Source: Picochlorum sp. 'celeri'
Taxonomy: Eukaryota > Chlorophyta > Trebouxiophyceae
NCBI GenBank assembly: GCA_010909725.1
Contig: JAACMV010000028.1
Coordinates: forward strand, 124,001 to 188,000
Reading direction: 5' to 3'
DNA length: 64,000 nt
Numbering within the stretch: position 1 is the first letter of the stretch; each line of letters opens with the position of its first letter. Both the position numbers and the translations under genes were made by a program. Under the pieces are notes generated by a model. That model saw only the letters and a program-made list of their open reading frames with translations. It made no database searches and was not told the origin of the DNA. This document shows, one piece after another, positions 50,178-59,600 of this stretch.

Positions 50178-51316
50178 ATGCAGATTGTTGCCAAGCAAGG
50201 AGGACTCTTCGGTAAGAAGACTGCCAAGAAGGCTGCCACCACCACCAGCAAGGTGACCGTCAAGAAGTCCAGGGGTTCTTCAGGTATGGCATCAAAATAG
50301 TTTTAGACCATTAATTGATTGGGATGGGGTAGAAAGCGGTGCAGATGAGTCCTGGCGTGCTCATGATGACCTGCGACACTGGCGCCGCTGGACTCTTCTG
50401 CGACAGGGTGTGTTTCTCGTATAGAAGCTATATATACACGAATCTTCGTTTCATCGAGAGATTGACTAGGGCAAACAGGGTCAACTGAGATGATCGTGCA
50501 AGATTTGGTATAGTTGGATGGGGTTGGATATCCTGTGGGTTCTCTATATCTATGTCCTATCCAAGCTCTTTGTTGACCGGAGATATGGCCGACATGTGCA
50601 TAATACCCAAGACTGTACACAGAGCTAATGTTTGAATTTGTGTCGCAGATCCTCTTTGGTTGCCAAACACTGAGAGACCAACATGGTTGGACGGATCTCT
50701 TCCAGGAGACAGAGGTTTTGATCCTCTCGGACTCTCCAAGCCAGTGGAGTATCTCCAGGTTGATGTTGACCAGCTCGACCAGAACGCAGCTGTGAACAAG
50801 GCTGGACGTATCATTGGAACTTTCACCCCAGTCGTGGATGAGGTTAGCACAGACTCTCTTCAGCCATACAGTGAGGTGTTCGGGCTCCAGCGATTCCGTG
50901 AGTGCGAGTTGATCCACGGACGTTGGGCTATGCTTGGAGCCTTGGGTGTGTTGGCCTGCGAATTCTCCACTGGTGTTGCCTGGCAAGATGCCATTGCACA
51001 GGAGTATGCACAGCCAGCATATGCCAACTTTGACCTTCCTTTTGATATCAACCAGCTTGCTGTGGCCAACTCAGTCCTCATGGGAGGAGTTGAATTCTTG
51101 AGAAACACCACCACAGACCCAGAGCAGCGTTGCTACCCAGGAGGAGCCTTTGATCCACTCAACCTTGCCGCAGGATCAAACGGAGACCGCCTTAAGGAGG
51201 CTGAGATCAAGCACGGAAGACTCGCTATGGTTGCTTGCTTTGGATTTGCTGTCCAGGCTCTTGCATTCGGAAAGGGAGCTCTCGACTCCATTGAATCTTT
51301 TGCCAATAGCTTTTAA
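50178..51316 (+). CDS. LHCB4: Chlorophyll a/b-binding antenna protein CP29 (Lhcb4-like)
   Basis: Two exons, 50178-50283 and 50649-51316, with a 365-nt intron (GTATGG...CGCAG, phase 1); 257 aa. Exon 1 encodes a Lys/Thr/Ala-rich start (MQIVAKQGGLFGKKTAKK). Splicing gives DPLWLPNTERPTWLDGSLPG, then RGFDPLGLSKPVEYLQ, nearly the CP29 sequence of green algae. Two chlorophyll-ligand helices carry the LHC motif: FRECELIHGRWAMLGALG and EAEIKHGRLAMVACFGFAVQ; a third helix lies between. CP29 bridges LHCII trimers to the photosystem II core in the thylakoid. The leader is short and unlike a classic cleaved transit peptide; uncleaved CP29 is known in Chlamydomonas. TGTAA lies about 50 nt after the stop. 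Confidence 0.96.
50284..50648 (+). other. Long first intron of the CP29 gene
   Basis: At 365 nt it is the longest intron in the window and several times the usual size. It contains no confident snoRNA or ORF. It may carry a regulatory element, as intron-mediated enhancement is common for LHC genes (inference). Confidence 0.6.
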
Positions 51317-51672
51317 ATGAACAATGATGTTCTTAGATACAGCACCATACACTGTGCGATTCTTGTAATAGCATCTCGACTTTTTATCCTACTACTACTT
51401 CTTGTGTGAAGAAATACACGTGGTGGACGTTAATTGGCGATTGCTTGTTGCTGATTGATGGGCACCCTGGCGACTTCGCCACCAGGCGTTACATGGTTGC
51501 AACCAATTGGTCAGGAGGCTATCTGATGCGAGACAGCAAGGGGGACGATCGAATCGGCGGAAATGAAACTGGAACTCACGCTTTCACATGAGGCTAAAAG
51601 CAAATTCTTTCGTGAATTAATCCAGAAATTTCGCACCTTTACTTATCGCAGGTGTCAGCGCGAAGAGACAAG
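51317..51672. other. Intergenic region after the CP29 gene
   Basis: Contains the TGTAA motif near 51364 for the antenna gene and a small inverted repeat TGGCGA/TCGCCA near 51470. Otherwise nothing recognised; it should include the promoter of the next gene. Confidence 0.45.
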
Positions 51673-54525
51673 ATGGTAGCTGGTTCAAAACGGCCTTCTC
51701 TCCAACCAGCGGGAGTGCTCCTCGCAGCGCTCTTCATCGTTGCAGTTGGACTCAAACCGGCGAGAGGATATGATTATGACTTAAAATTACTGCAAACAGA
51801 GATTGGTAAAACTGTGGAGGACATCGGGGTCGGTACGTTGTAGCACACGTTTGTTTGAGAACTGGGCATACGCTTTCAACCAGTGCCCGCGAGAATCGCC
51901 GATGGAAGCGTCGATTTTCCCTTCAATTTCTAAGATTTCCTTGATAGTAGCCCATAGTAGCTGAGGATGTGGAATTTACGAGTATCGATTGTATTGCCGT
52001 CTTGTGACTCCCGACCGCGGCCGAGCTGCCGGGCACCGGGTGAGGGCTTGCAGTCGGTCGCAATACAGTGCCCTTCTTCTCGCGTTCTTTCCCAAGTAGC
52101 ACACGTTCTAAATTCACAGAAATAGTACTAAAACAACCTTTCTCATGCCATCCTTTATACTTATGTATATATTTGCAGGGTTTTCTTTTGCTCATGAACA
52201 AAGCAATGTGTTCAAGTGGATGGAATACTCTGGTTGCAATGCTGGCCGTACATTCGTGAATCCCTTCATGAGTGGTTCTTATGAAGACGAAAATCAAAAG
52301 AGAGATATTCGAACTGCTGATTGGAGGTCGTATCTCTCGCACAGATGGAGTGAGAGTCGATCAAGCCGATTTGGGGATCAATTTGGTAGGTCCTTCAATG
52401 GTGATGCTGTTGAGTCCAAAGAGGGCTGGCTTTCTGCGGTTGACAATGTAAGAAACGCCGCAAAAGGTCCTGGAAGATTTTGGGACTGGCTGAGAGGCCA
52501 GGAGGCTGTTAATTGGGCTGATCTATTGGATCATCTTGACAGGCAGGTGGATGAGCCACAAAAGGGGCAAGTCGGCAATCACAACTACTATCATCGCCGT
52601 CTGAAGGATGAAGGTTACAAGGTCATGGCGCTATGGGATATTCGATGCAGAAATCTGGAGTACAAAAGCGTTGTGAACATCAATCCAGAGTACTGGAAAG
52701 AGCGTTGGGAAACATATCGCTTGTTCTATATTGGTGGTCGGTGGCTGGCCGAGAGAGGCATCGAATATGTTGAGCTGTACAATGAGCCTGACAAAGATAA
52801 AAAGGACACAGGTTGCATTGATGGGTTGAGGTGGGCTGATGATGTAAGGATCAGAAGCCAGGCTATCAGAGCTGCTTATGAGGATGAAACAGATGGGCAG
52901 TTTGAGCCAGTAATTGTTGCCCCGGCATTAACTATTGCTTGGAGAACAGAATTTTCGTGCGTCATCAACAACAATCATCTTCATCATTCTGTGTGATCTT
53001 GGATACTCCCGTACTTGATTTTTCTTGTACTGTTTGCAGAGTCCCTCTGGCTGATAACTGGAGAATTCCTTTCCCAGAGACCGAGGAGAGCTTGACCTAT
53101 ACTGTTGCGGATGTGTATTCTCTTCATGACTACGGTTCTTTCTCAGGTCCATGCGATACATTTGGTCCACAATGTCGAAATGAAAATGGATATGCCACGA
53201 GAAAGTCGTATAATAAGGCAAAGCAGAAGCTGAACCAGAAATTGTTGGGACATGTGGAAGTGTCCATCACAGAGACCAATTGCTTCACAGCAGGTCAATC
53301 TGACAAGAGAGGGCACCCATTCTTCGAAGGAAAACACGTCGCTGATTATGCATCTACAGCCACATGCCTTGCATCACAGTTCAGTGGTCTCTCTCGAATT
53401 GCAGGAGGACCCAGATTTGTCAATATCCATAAATTGGTACAGACACTCCACGCAACACTCCCATCAAGAATTGCAAAGAATGGCGTTCTGTATGCTGATA
53501 CGACAGGACCTCCATTCCATGTCACGAGCAGTACCAAAACAGGCGAGTCATTGAGGCAATTCTGCACAAAAGCTCGAGGTGGTCAAGCAGTGTATGGTGT
53601 ATCCTCTGCTGATGGCAAAGATCCAAACTATAGGACAAGCCGCTTTAATACTTGGAGTACAAAGAGTGGCAACAAGTTGCATGTATTTGTGATCAATGAC
53701 GAATGGGAGGATGACAATGTTGTGCTGGACTTTTCAGACTTCCAGCCAGATATTTACTCATCATATATTGTCACATCCATCAGTGATTATGCACCACATG
53801 GCTCCCACTATCATGGAGAGGTGTCTCAAACCGGAGAATTGGGAGAGAGCCGTAGAGTATCAATCTCAGTTCCAAGAGAGTCGACGCATATTGTCACGTT
53901 ACCTCTTGTGTCTACTCGGCGCGTGGAAATCACAGCTGACCGAGATGCCACGTTCCAGGCAGAGGGAAAAGCAAATGGGGATGATACCTCCATCAAGGTG
54001 AAAACTAATGGAAAAGACAGTTCTATCGGTATGTTTAATTTCAATAAAGAAGGAAAAGTAGGCGATATTGGGGTTGTCAATGCTGTCCTCCAACTCCACT
54101 TGGAGCGAGCTACAAACAGTGAACCCCAAGTCTTAGCAGTATTTGGATGGAACCAGCCTTGGGATGAAAATAATCCAGACTGGAACGGCATATCAATGCT
54201 CAACAAGGTGGAAGGAGACATTCGAAGAACAAAGGACAACTTTGTGAATTGGGATGATGGTCACATTAGTGTTGTTGGCCACATCACCATCCCTCCAGGT
54301 GACCAGATCCCAGGCGAGGGCATGAAAATCCGATTGGATGTATCCGAGACAATTGAGAAGGTCTCAAATTACGCCGTCGTGAGAATGTTCCGAATGGATA
54401 ATTCCATTGGAGAAGCCCCATTCACCCTGCCAAAAGATGCACCACAGGGAGAGTACTTCTTTGCATCAAAGGAGTCTTCCAATGGTGACAATGCACCAAA
54501 GTTACTGATTGATTACCAGGTGTAA
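51673..54525 (+). CDS. Secreted clan GH-A glycoside hydrolase with C-terminal DNRLRE/CBM96-like domain
   Basis: Three exons: 51673-51832, 52179-52956 and 53040-54525. Introns are 346 nt (GTACGT, phase 1) and 83 nt (GTGCGT, phase 2); 807 aa. A signal peptide (PAGVLLAALFIVAVGLKPARG) is followed by a region resembling a TIM-barrel hydrolase. The motif EYVELYNEPD gives a candidate acid/base Glu256, and EVSITETNC gives a candidate nucleophile Glu391, the Asn-Glu-Pro plus second-Glu pattern of clan GH-A. After a beta-rich region comes a C-terminal module (AVLQLHLERATNSEPQV, LAVFGWNQPWDENNPDWNG, APKLLIDYQV) like DNRLRE/CBM96 carbohydrate-binding domains. Probably an extracellular polysaccharide-degrading or wall-remodelling enzyme. 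Exact GH family and substrate unknown. Confidence 0.8.
51990..52067 (+). ncRNA. GC-rich structured hairpin inside the first intron of the glycoside hydrolase gene
   Basis: Outer arms TGTATTGC (51990-51997) and GCAATACA (52060-52067) are exact complements; inner CGACC (52012-52016) can pair with GGTCG (52056-52060 region) or neighbouring bases. The enclosed sequence is very GC-rich compared with its surroundings. It may be an intronic ncRNA or a splicing-regulatory fold. No class is recognised and it is unproven. Confidence 0.3.
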
Positions 54526-54681
54526 ATCCACAGCAGTGTATGTCTTGCATTCAGTATTTGATCGTCTTTATTACATGTGAAAATATCATCAAGATATGGA
54601 AAAACATTCAAACAGGATTCACTATCATTGAAAATTTCGTCGTCAAATATCATCGCCATTCATTACGCTCTTCAAAATCAT

Positions 54682-54885
54682 TCATCTGAATCTCATCTTG
54701 TACTGATACGTCACCTCGCTCGCAGTAGAGGGCTCCTCATTCGACATCATCGTCGTGGCATCCAACCAGGCCGACCTGCCGTGCGTCAGTGTGTATGTAA
54801 AACTGCCCAATGCCGACGCTGCGAACAAAGTCCCAGCAATAGCGCTGTGTTTCTTAACAATAAAGTCTCCAAGACCCTTCAACAT
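54682..54885 (-). CDS. Small membrane protein, possibly mitochondrial
   Basis: 67 aa, ATG at 54885. The N-terminus is amphipathic and basic (MLKGLGDFIVKKHS), followed by one hydrophobic helix (AIAGTLFAASALGSFTYTL) and a polar tail. This layout is common for small respiratory-chain or import subunits, but I do not recognise a family. It is isolated between two larger genes with no competing ORF. Support is moderate. Confidence 0.5.
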   Translation of the reverse strand: MLKGLGDFIVKKHSAIAGTLFAASALGSFTYTLTHGRSAWLDATTMMSNEEPSTASEVTYQYKMRFR

Positions 54886-55188
54886 CGTTATAGAGCTGAT
54901 ATTGTTAATTCCGACACGTTTTTATCTTTGTTTCGGTAATGGTGTCGGAAGGCAGAAGAGGTGCTTTCTCCAATGCCAAAAGCTTCAAAATCGGACGAAA
55001 ATCAAAATTGAAAGTATTCACGTACAGTATGGAAAATTGAAATGAACCAGCGGGCAAAGTGCTAGAGCATATCTAGAAAGAAACAGAGCATTGGCCTTCA
55101 TTTCAGACTTTCCTTTGAGAAGGCGCCTTGGATGGGAGATGCACGTGTACACATGACAATTCTCTGAGATGCTAGCAGAGTTTCATAC
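54886..55188. other. Intergenic region
   Basis: 303 bp between the small ORF start and the end of the RS/SpoVS-like gene. Nothing recognised; likely promoter of the small ORF. Confidence 0.45.
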
Positions 55189-56384
55189 TTACATGTTACA
55201 TTTCTCAAGATAGCATTTTCCTCTAAAGTTTTTCAATACTCTCTGTACGCGATCTACACCTTTCTTTTCTACTTCTTCTGTGGTGATGACTACTGCAAGA
55301 TCAATGGCATCTTTTTCAAGAAACACGCGTGCCTTTGCCATTGCCTTGACCATGGTGGCCACAGCATCTTCCCCTATAGCTTCCACAAGAGCACCTGTGT
55401 TTTGATCTCTCGCCTGCAGACAGATATAATAATGTATATGCCTAGGTATGCTCACGGATATAATAAGAGTGGTAGTACGTACCCTGCCAGCAATAGCACC
55501 TGCCAGGGACGTAACCTTTGATCGACTGGAAGTCACAAACTCAGCATCCTGCAAAACATCCACATGGTCTATATACTATTGATTTACTAACAAAATAATA
55601 GACACGTACACTGGAATCCACATCCGTCTTTCTCTCCTTGCTGGAACGCAAATGAAACAGAATGGTGTCAGAATCAATGACATCCTTGTAAAAGGAGGGC
55701 TGGCACATCAGCTCCCCAGGCTCTTGGTCGGAACCCAAATACTCACGCGCTAATGAAATAATCTACACATTGCAAGAATAGAATAGAGAAACGCCAATCA
55801 ATCACATGCCACAGATATTATGATCTGGCAAACCCACCTCCAAACTCTTCATGATGTCTTTGAGTCCATGTGCAAAGAGTGGTTTCAAAACTTCATTCCT
55901 CCGTACACTCCATGCAATCTTACCAGCAACTTTATGTATATCATCTGAGAGCTGCATCACATAATGGACAAACAATGGTCAGTCAAGAAGGAGAGTATAC
56001 TTCAACAACACATGCATGCACAACCCCAAAATTGTAACGCACAGCCAGGCATGATGATGGCACCGTCTTTGACGGCCCGTCTCTCTTTCTATGCCTCTTC
56101 CTTGTACGATCCCTCTCCGCATAGTCCCTACTATCACTACTGCTTGGACTCAGGCTTGAGTCACTGTCATAGTGCCTCCTCCTCCTCCTCCTTCTTCCGT
56201 CAGAGCCACCCCGCTCTCTGCTTTTTGATCTATATCTATCCCTTTTTCTATATCTGTCGTAGCTTCTACTTCTAGGACGGGACTGGTATCGATAACGACC
56301 CTCCGATCTTCCCCTGTAATCACTCTCGCTCGATAGACTGACATCCGACATGACGACCCTCCCTTCAATTTTCAATCTTTTCAT
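55189..56384 (-). CDS. Arginine/serine-rich protein with two tandem SpoVS/Alba-like domains
   Basis: Five exons: 56384-56064, 55951-55838, 55762-55610, 55548-55483 and 55413-55189. All introns (112, 75, 61, 69 nt) are phase 0; 292 aa. Exon 1 is an RS-like domain (SRPRSRSYDRYRKRDRYRSK, RERGGSDGRRRRRRRHYD). Exons 2-3 contain DIHKVAGKIAWSVRRNEVLK, GLKDIMKSLE and IISLAREYL. Exons 4-5 contain KVTSLAGAIAGRARDQNTGA, LVEAIGEDAVATMVKAMAKA, RVFLEKDAIDLAVVI. The latter closely matches bacterial SpoVS (VAGALAGVLRERG, AIGAGALNQAVKA), a relative of the Alba nucleic-acid-binding fold; the former is a diverged second copy. Probably a nuclear RNA-binding protein. Function unknown. Confidence 0.8.
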
Positions 56385-56641
56385 TCATAGAGAAAAATGA
56401 GATTAAGAATGAGGCTGGTCGACTGGACCAAAACTCATGGCATTCAGAATTGGCACTTTTCTCCTTAAAAAGAATAGGAAGATTGTCATCTTTCACTGGT
56501 TTATAGACCCTTCATATCAGTCATGCTATGAATTCAAATGATTTTAATACGATTCCATGGAATGATGAGCCTGCTGAATGGGCGTCGGGGGGGCCTCAGC
56601 CTCAGTGAGGTGATGTATGCCAGTTGAGAGAGTGTGTCGCT

Positions 56642-59600
56642 ATGAATCGGAGCAATAGCAGTTTACATATCAATCTGGAGGTCTTTGTGAATAAACAATT
56701 AGACGAGATAGAAAGGCAAGCTGCTGGGACTTCGAACAAAGACAAGATTATTCGTCAGAGTTGTTGTTTTGTGAAGCGAATAGTATCTGATTATGGCAGT
56801 ATTTCCCCATCATTGCCTGATCAGGAAAAGGAGGATTCGACGTTTGGGTCTCGGGGTATCCACGGGGCGAGTGGGGGATTGCCGGAAGAAGTGACAGTGC
56901 CTCTGCTGTCCCTCTTGAAGTCTTGCTTGGAGACAAAGAATGAGAGGGTTATTGAGCCAGCGTTGTCATGCTTGCATAAGCTGATTGCGTATATGTACCT
57001 TCAAGGGGAGACGAGGGCAAGCGGGAGATTGGATGATGCAGGAAATATAGTGACTACCGTGGTGTTGATGGCAGCAAAGGCAGCCAGCACACCCTTCTCC
57101 AATCACTCGGTGCAGTTGACGGCGGTGAAAACATTGTTGACAGCGACGACGGCAGAATATTTTATTCCTCATGGTGATTGTTTGATGCTGGCTGTGCGGA
57201 CGGCGTTCAATATTGCAATAAATGGGGCAACGAAGGATGTGCAGAATGCAGCAGCGTCTGCATTGTTGCAGATGCTGAATACACTGTTGAAGAGGGTGGC
57301 AAATCAGGTGATCACACCGTCTGGTACTCCAATAAAATCTCACGGTTCTGATACGTACATCAAGGATTCATCGAGCCCACTTGAGAAACATCAGTCCGCT
57401 GGATTTGGTGATGCGTTGATGAAAGAAGGTGATGAGGGTGCCCTGGGAATTGAGGGCCCTGTGACGATTGCTGATAAGAGAGCTGCGAAATTGTCTCAGC
57501 TGGCAGAGCAGTCCGATATACGTGGGCTGGAGGAAGCATTGACGGGCAGCATTCCTTCTCCAATCAAACCTCTGAAAAGCTTAAAGGTGAAGACTTCTTC
57601 TAAAGAGGAACAACATCTGCTGCTCAAGGAACATGAAAAGATTGACCAAACTCCTGGATCGAGTGAAATTCCAAGTTTGCGCAGAGTCGATACACCACCA
57701 GATCCGAGACGAGCATTAATGCGAGACCTTAGGGCGTCCGAGTGGAAGGCTCTGACAACACCAGAGAAGGATTTTGTGATTGTCCTGAGTGCAATGTGCA
57801 AAATGGCCTCCAGGGAAACTGGGTCTGGAGCAGCTGGAACATATTACCACACTGGGAAGTTATTCGCATTGGATACCGTCGTTAAAGTTTTAACGAATCC
57901 CATGCATGAATGGGACTACATTCGGACAGAGTTGGCTATTCAACTTCGCCAGCCATTATGCCTGGCAATCCTTAGAAACTGCAAATCTCCATATGAATCT
58001 GCAATAGCCGGAAGTGTGAATATTTTGTGTGCCATTCTAAATGCTTCACCGCTGAGATCAACTTTAAGGGCTGAGATTGGTGCTTTATATCCTCTGATAA
58101 TATTGAGGCCATTGGAGAATGGAGGTGTCAATCACTCTGGAATGCAGAAGCATGCAATTGCTGCCCTGCATGGCTTGGAGAAGATTTGTGCACATCCTCA
58201 AGTATTGGTCGACATTTTTGTTAATTTTGATTGCTCAATGCAAGCTTCAAATCTTTTTGAGCGCACGGTGAATAGCCTGGCGAGGGAAGCATCAACTCCT
58301 CCAAAGCAGTTCCCACAAGGGTGGTCTTTAGCAAAGAGCTCTCTTCTTAAATGTATAGATTCGTTAGATACCTGGGCTGGGCCTTTGAAACCTTGGCTGA
58401 ATGATGCATCGAATCTAGAAGAGGAAGCATCAATCGAAGAAGTCCTACCTGGGCGTGATCAGGATGTTCTTCGTCAGATACATCTGGATAAAGCTAAGAA
58501 AAGCTCCTTGCAAGAAGGTCTAGCATACTTCAACCAGGATCCTATCAAGGGGGTAGACTATTTAGTAGATTCAAATGTGATTGAGTCGGATCCTGACTCG
58601 ATAGCTCAATTCCTGATTGGTCATGACTCAAAGTTGGACCCAGAAGCAGTTGGAGAATTACTTGGGCATCATGATGAAAGAAGCATCAAGGTACGTTGGC
58701 TCCCAGGCTTGCATCGATTTTTTTTGTTTTACGTGCGAATTCATCTACTACATTATATTTTTGCAGATAATGCATGCCTTTGTCAGGAAATTGGACTTTT
58801 CTGGTTTAACAGTTGATGCTGCCTTGCGAGTTATGTTGAGAGGCTTCAGGCTTCCAGGAGAGGCACAAAAAATTGATAGAATCATGGAGAAATTTGCAGA
58901 AAAGTACTGTGAAGATAACCCTCATGTATTTCCAATTGCTGATGCAGCCTATCTGCTTTCTTTTGCTGTGATTATGCTGAATACAGATGCTCACAATCCA
59001 ATGGCAGAGAGGAGGATTCAGGGAGATGATTTTGTGACTATGTGCACGTACCAGACTGAGGCGGGTGAGTATGAACAAATCATGCCAACAAATGAGTTGC
59101 TTGATTTGTACACCAGGATTGTTGGTGAGGAAATTACTGTGCCAAAATCCCGCAAGTCTTTCTCTGCAAACCTGAGGTCAAGAAATAGATCTCTTAGGAG
59201 ATTAGCCGCTGCAACTGGATTATCAAAGCTAGTTGCTCCATTTCATCCTGGAAACTCTTGGGATAAGCAGTATGGAGCTGATCAGGAAAGATTGGAAATG
59301 GATAAGCTTTCCATGCAGATATCCACTTTTTCTTCAGCTGTTTCAGAGAAGGACATGTGGAAAACCGCAACGCATGCTGAGCATGCAAGGCCAATGCTCC
59401 AAGTTGCTGGAGATCCGATCTGTAAATCTTTGATAATTAATTTGAGGGCAGCAAATTCGGTAGCTGAGGCTATGCCTATTCTCAAGGGATTTGAGCAGGC
59501 TATCAAATTGTGTGCATTACTGTGGCTTGAGAATTTGACCCTGCAGTTTGTTAAAGGATTGGCTTTGTCCTCTGGCTTTGGACAGGTCAATGATGACTTC

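Noticed and set aside
50340..50500. C/D-box snoRNA in the CP29 intron (ATGATGA and CTGA present)
   Set aside because: The flanking bases do not form a terminal stem and the box spacing is not convincing.
50303..50986. 227-codon minus-strand ORF across the CP29 gene
   Set aside because: Antisense to the CP29 intron and exon 2; no domain features, and it lacks splice or start support.
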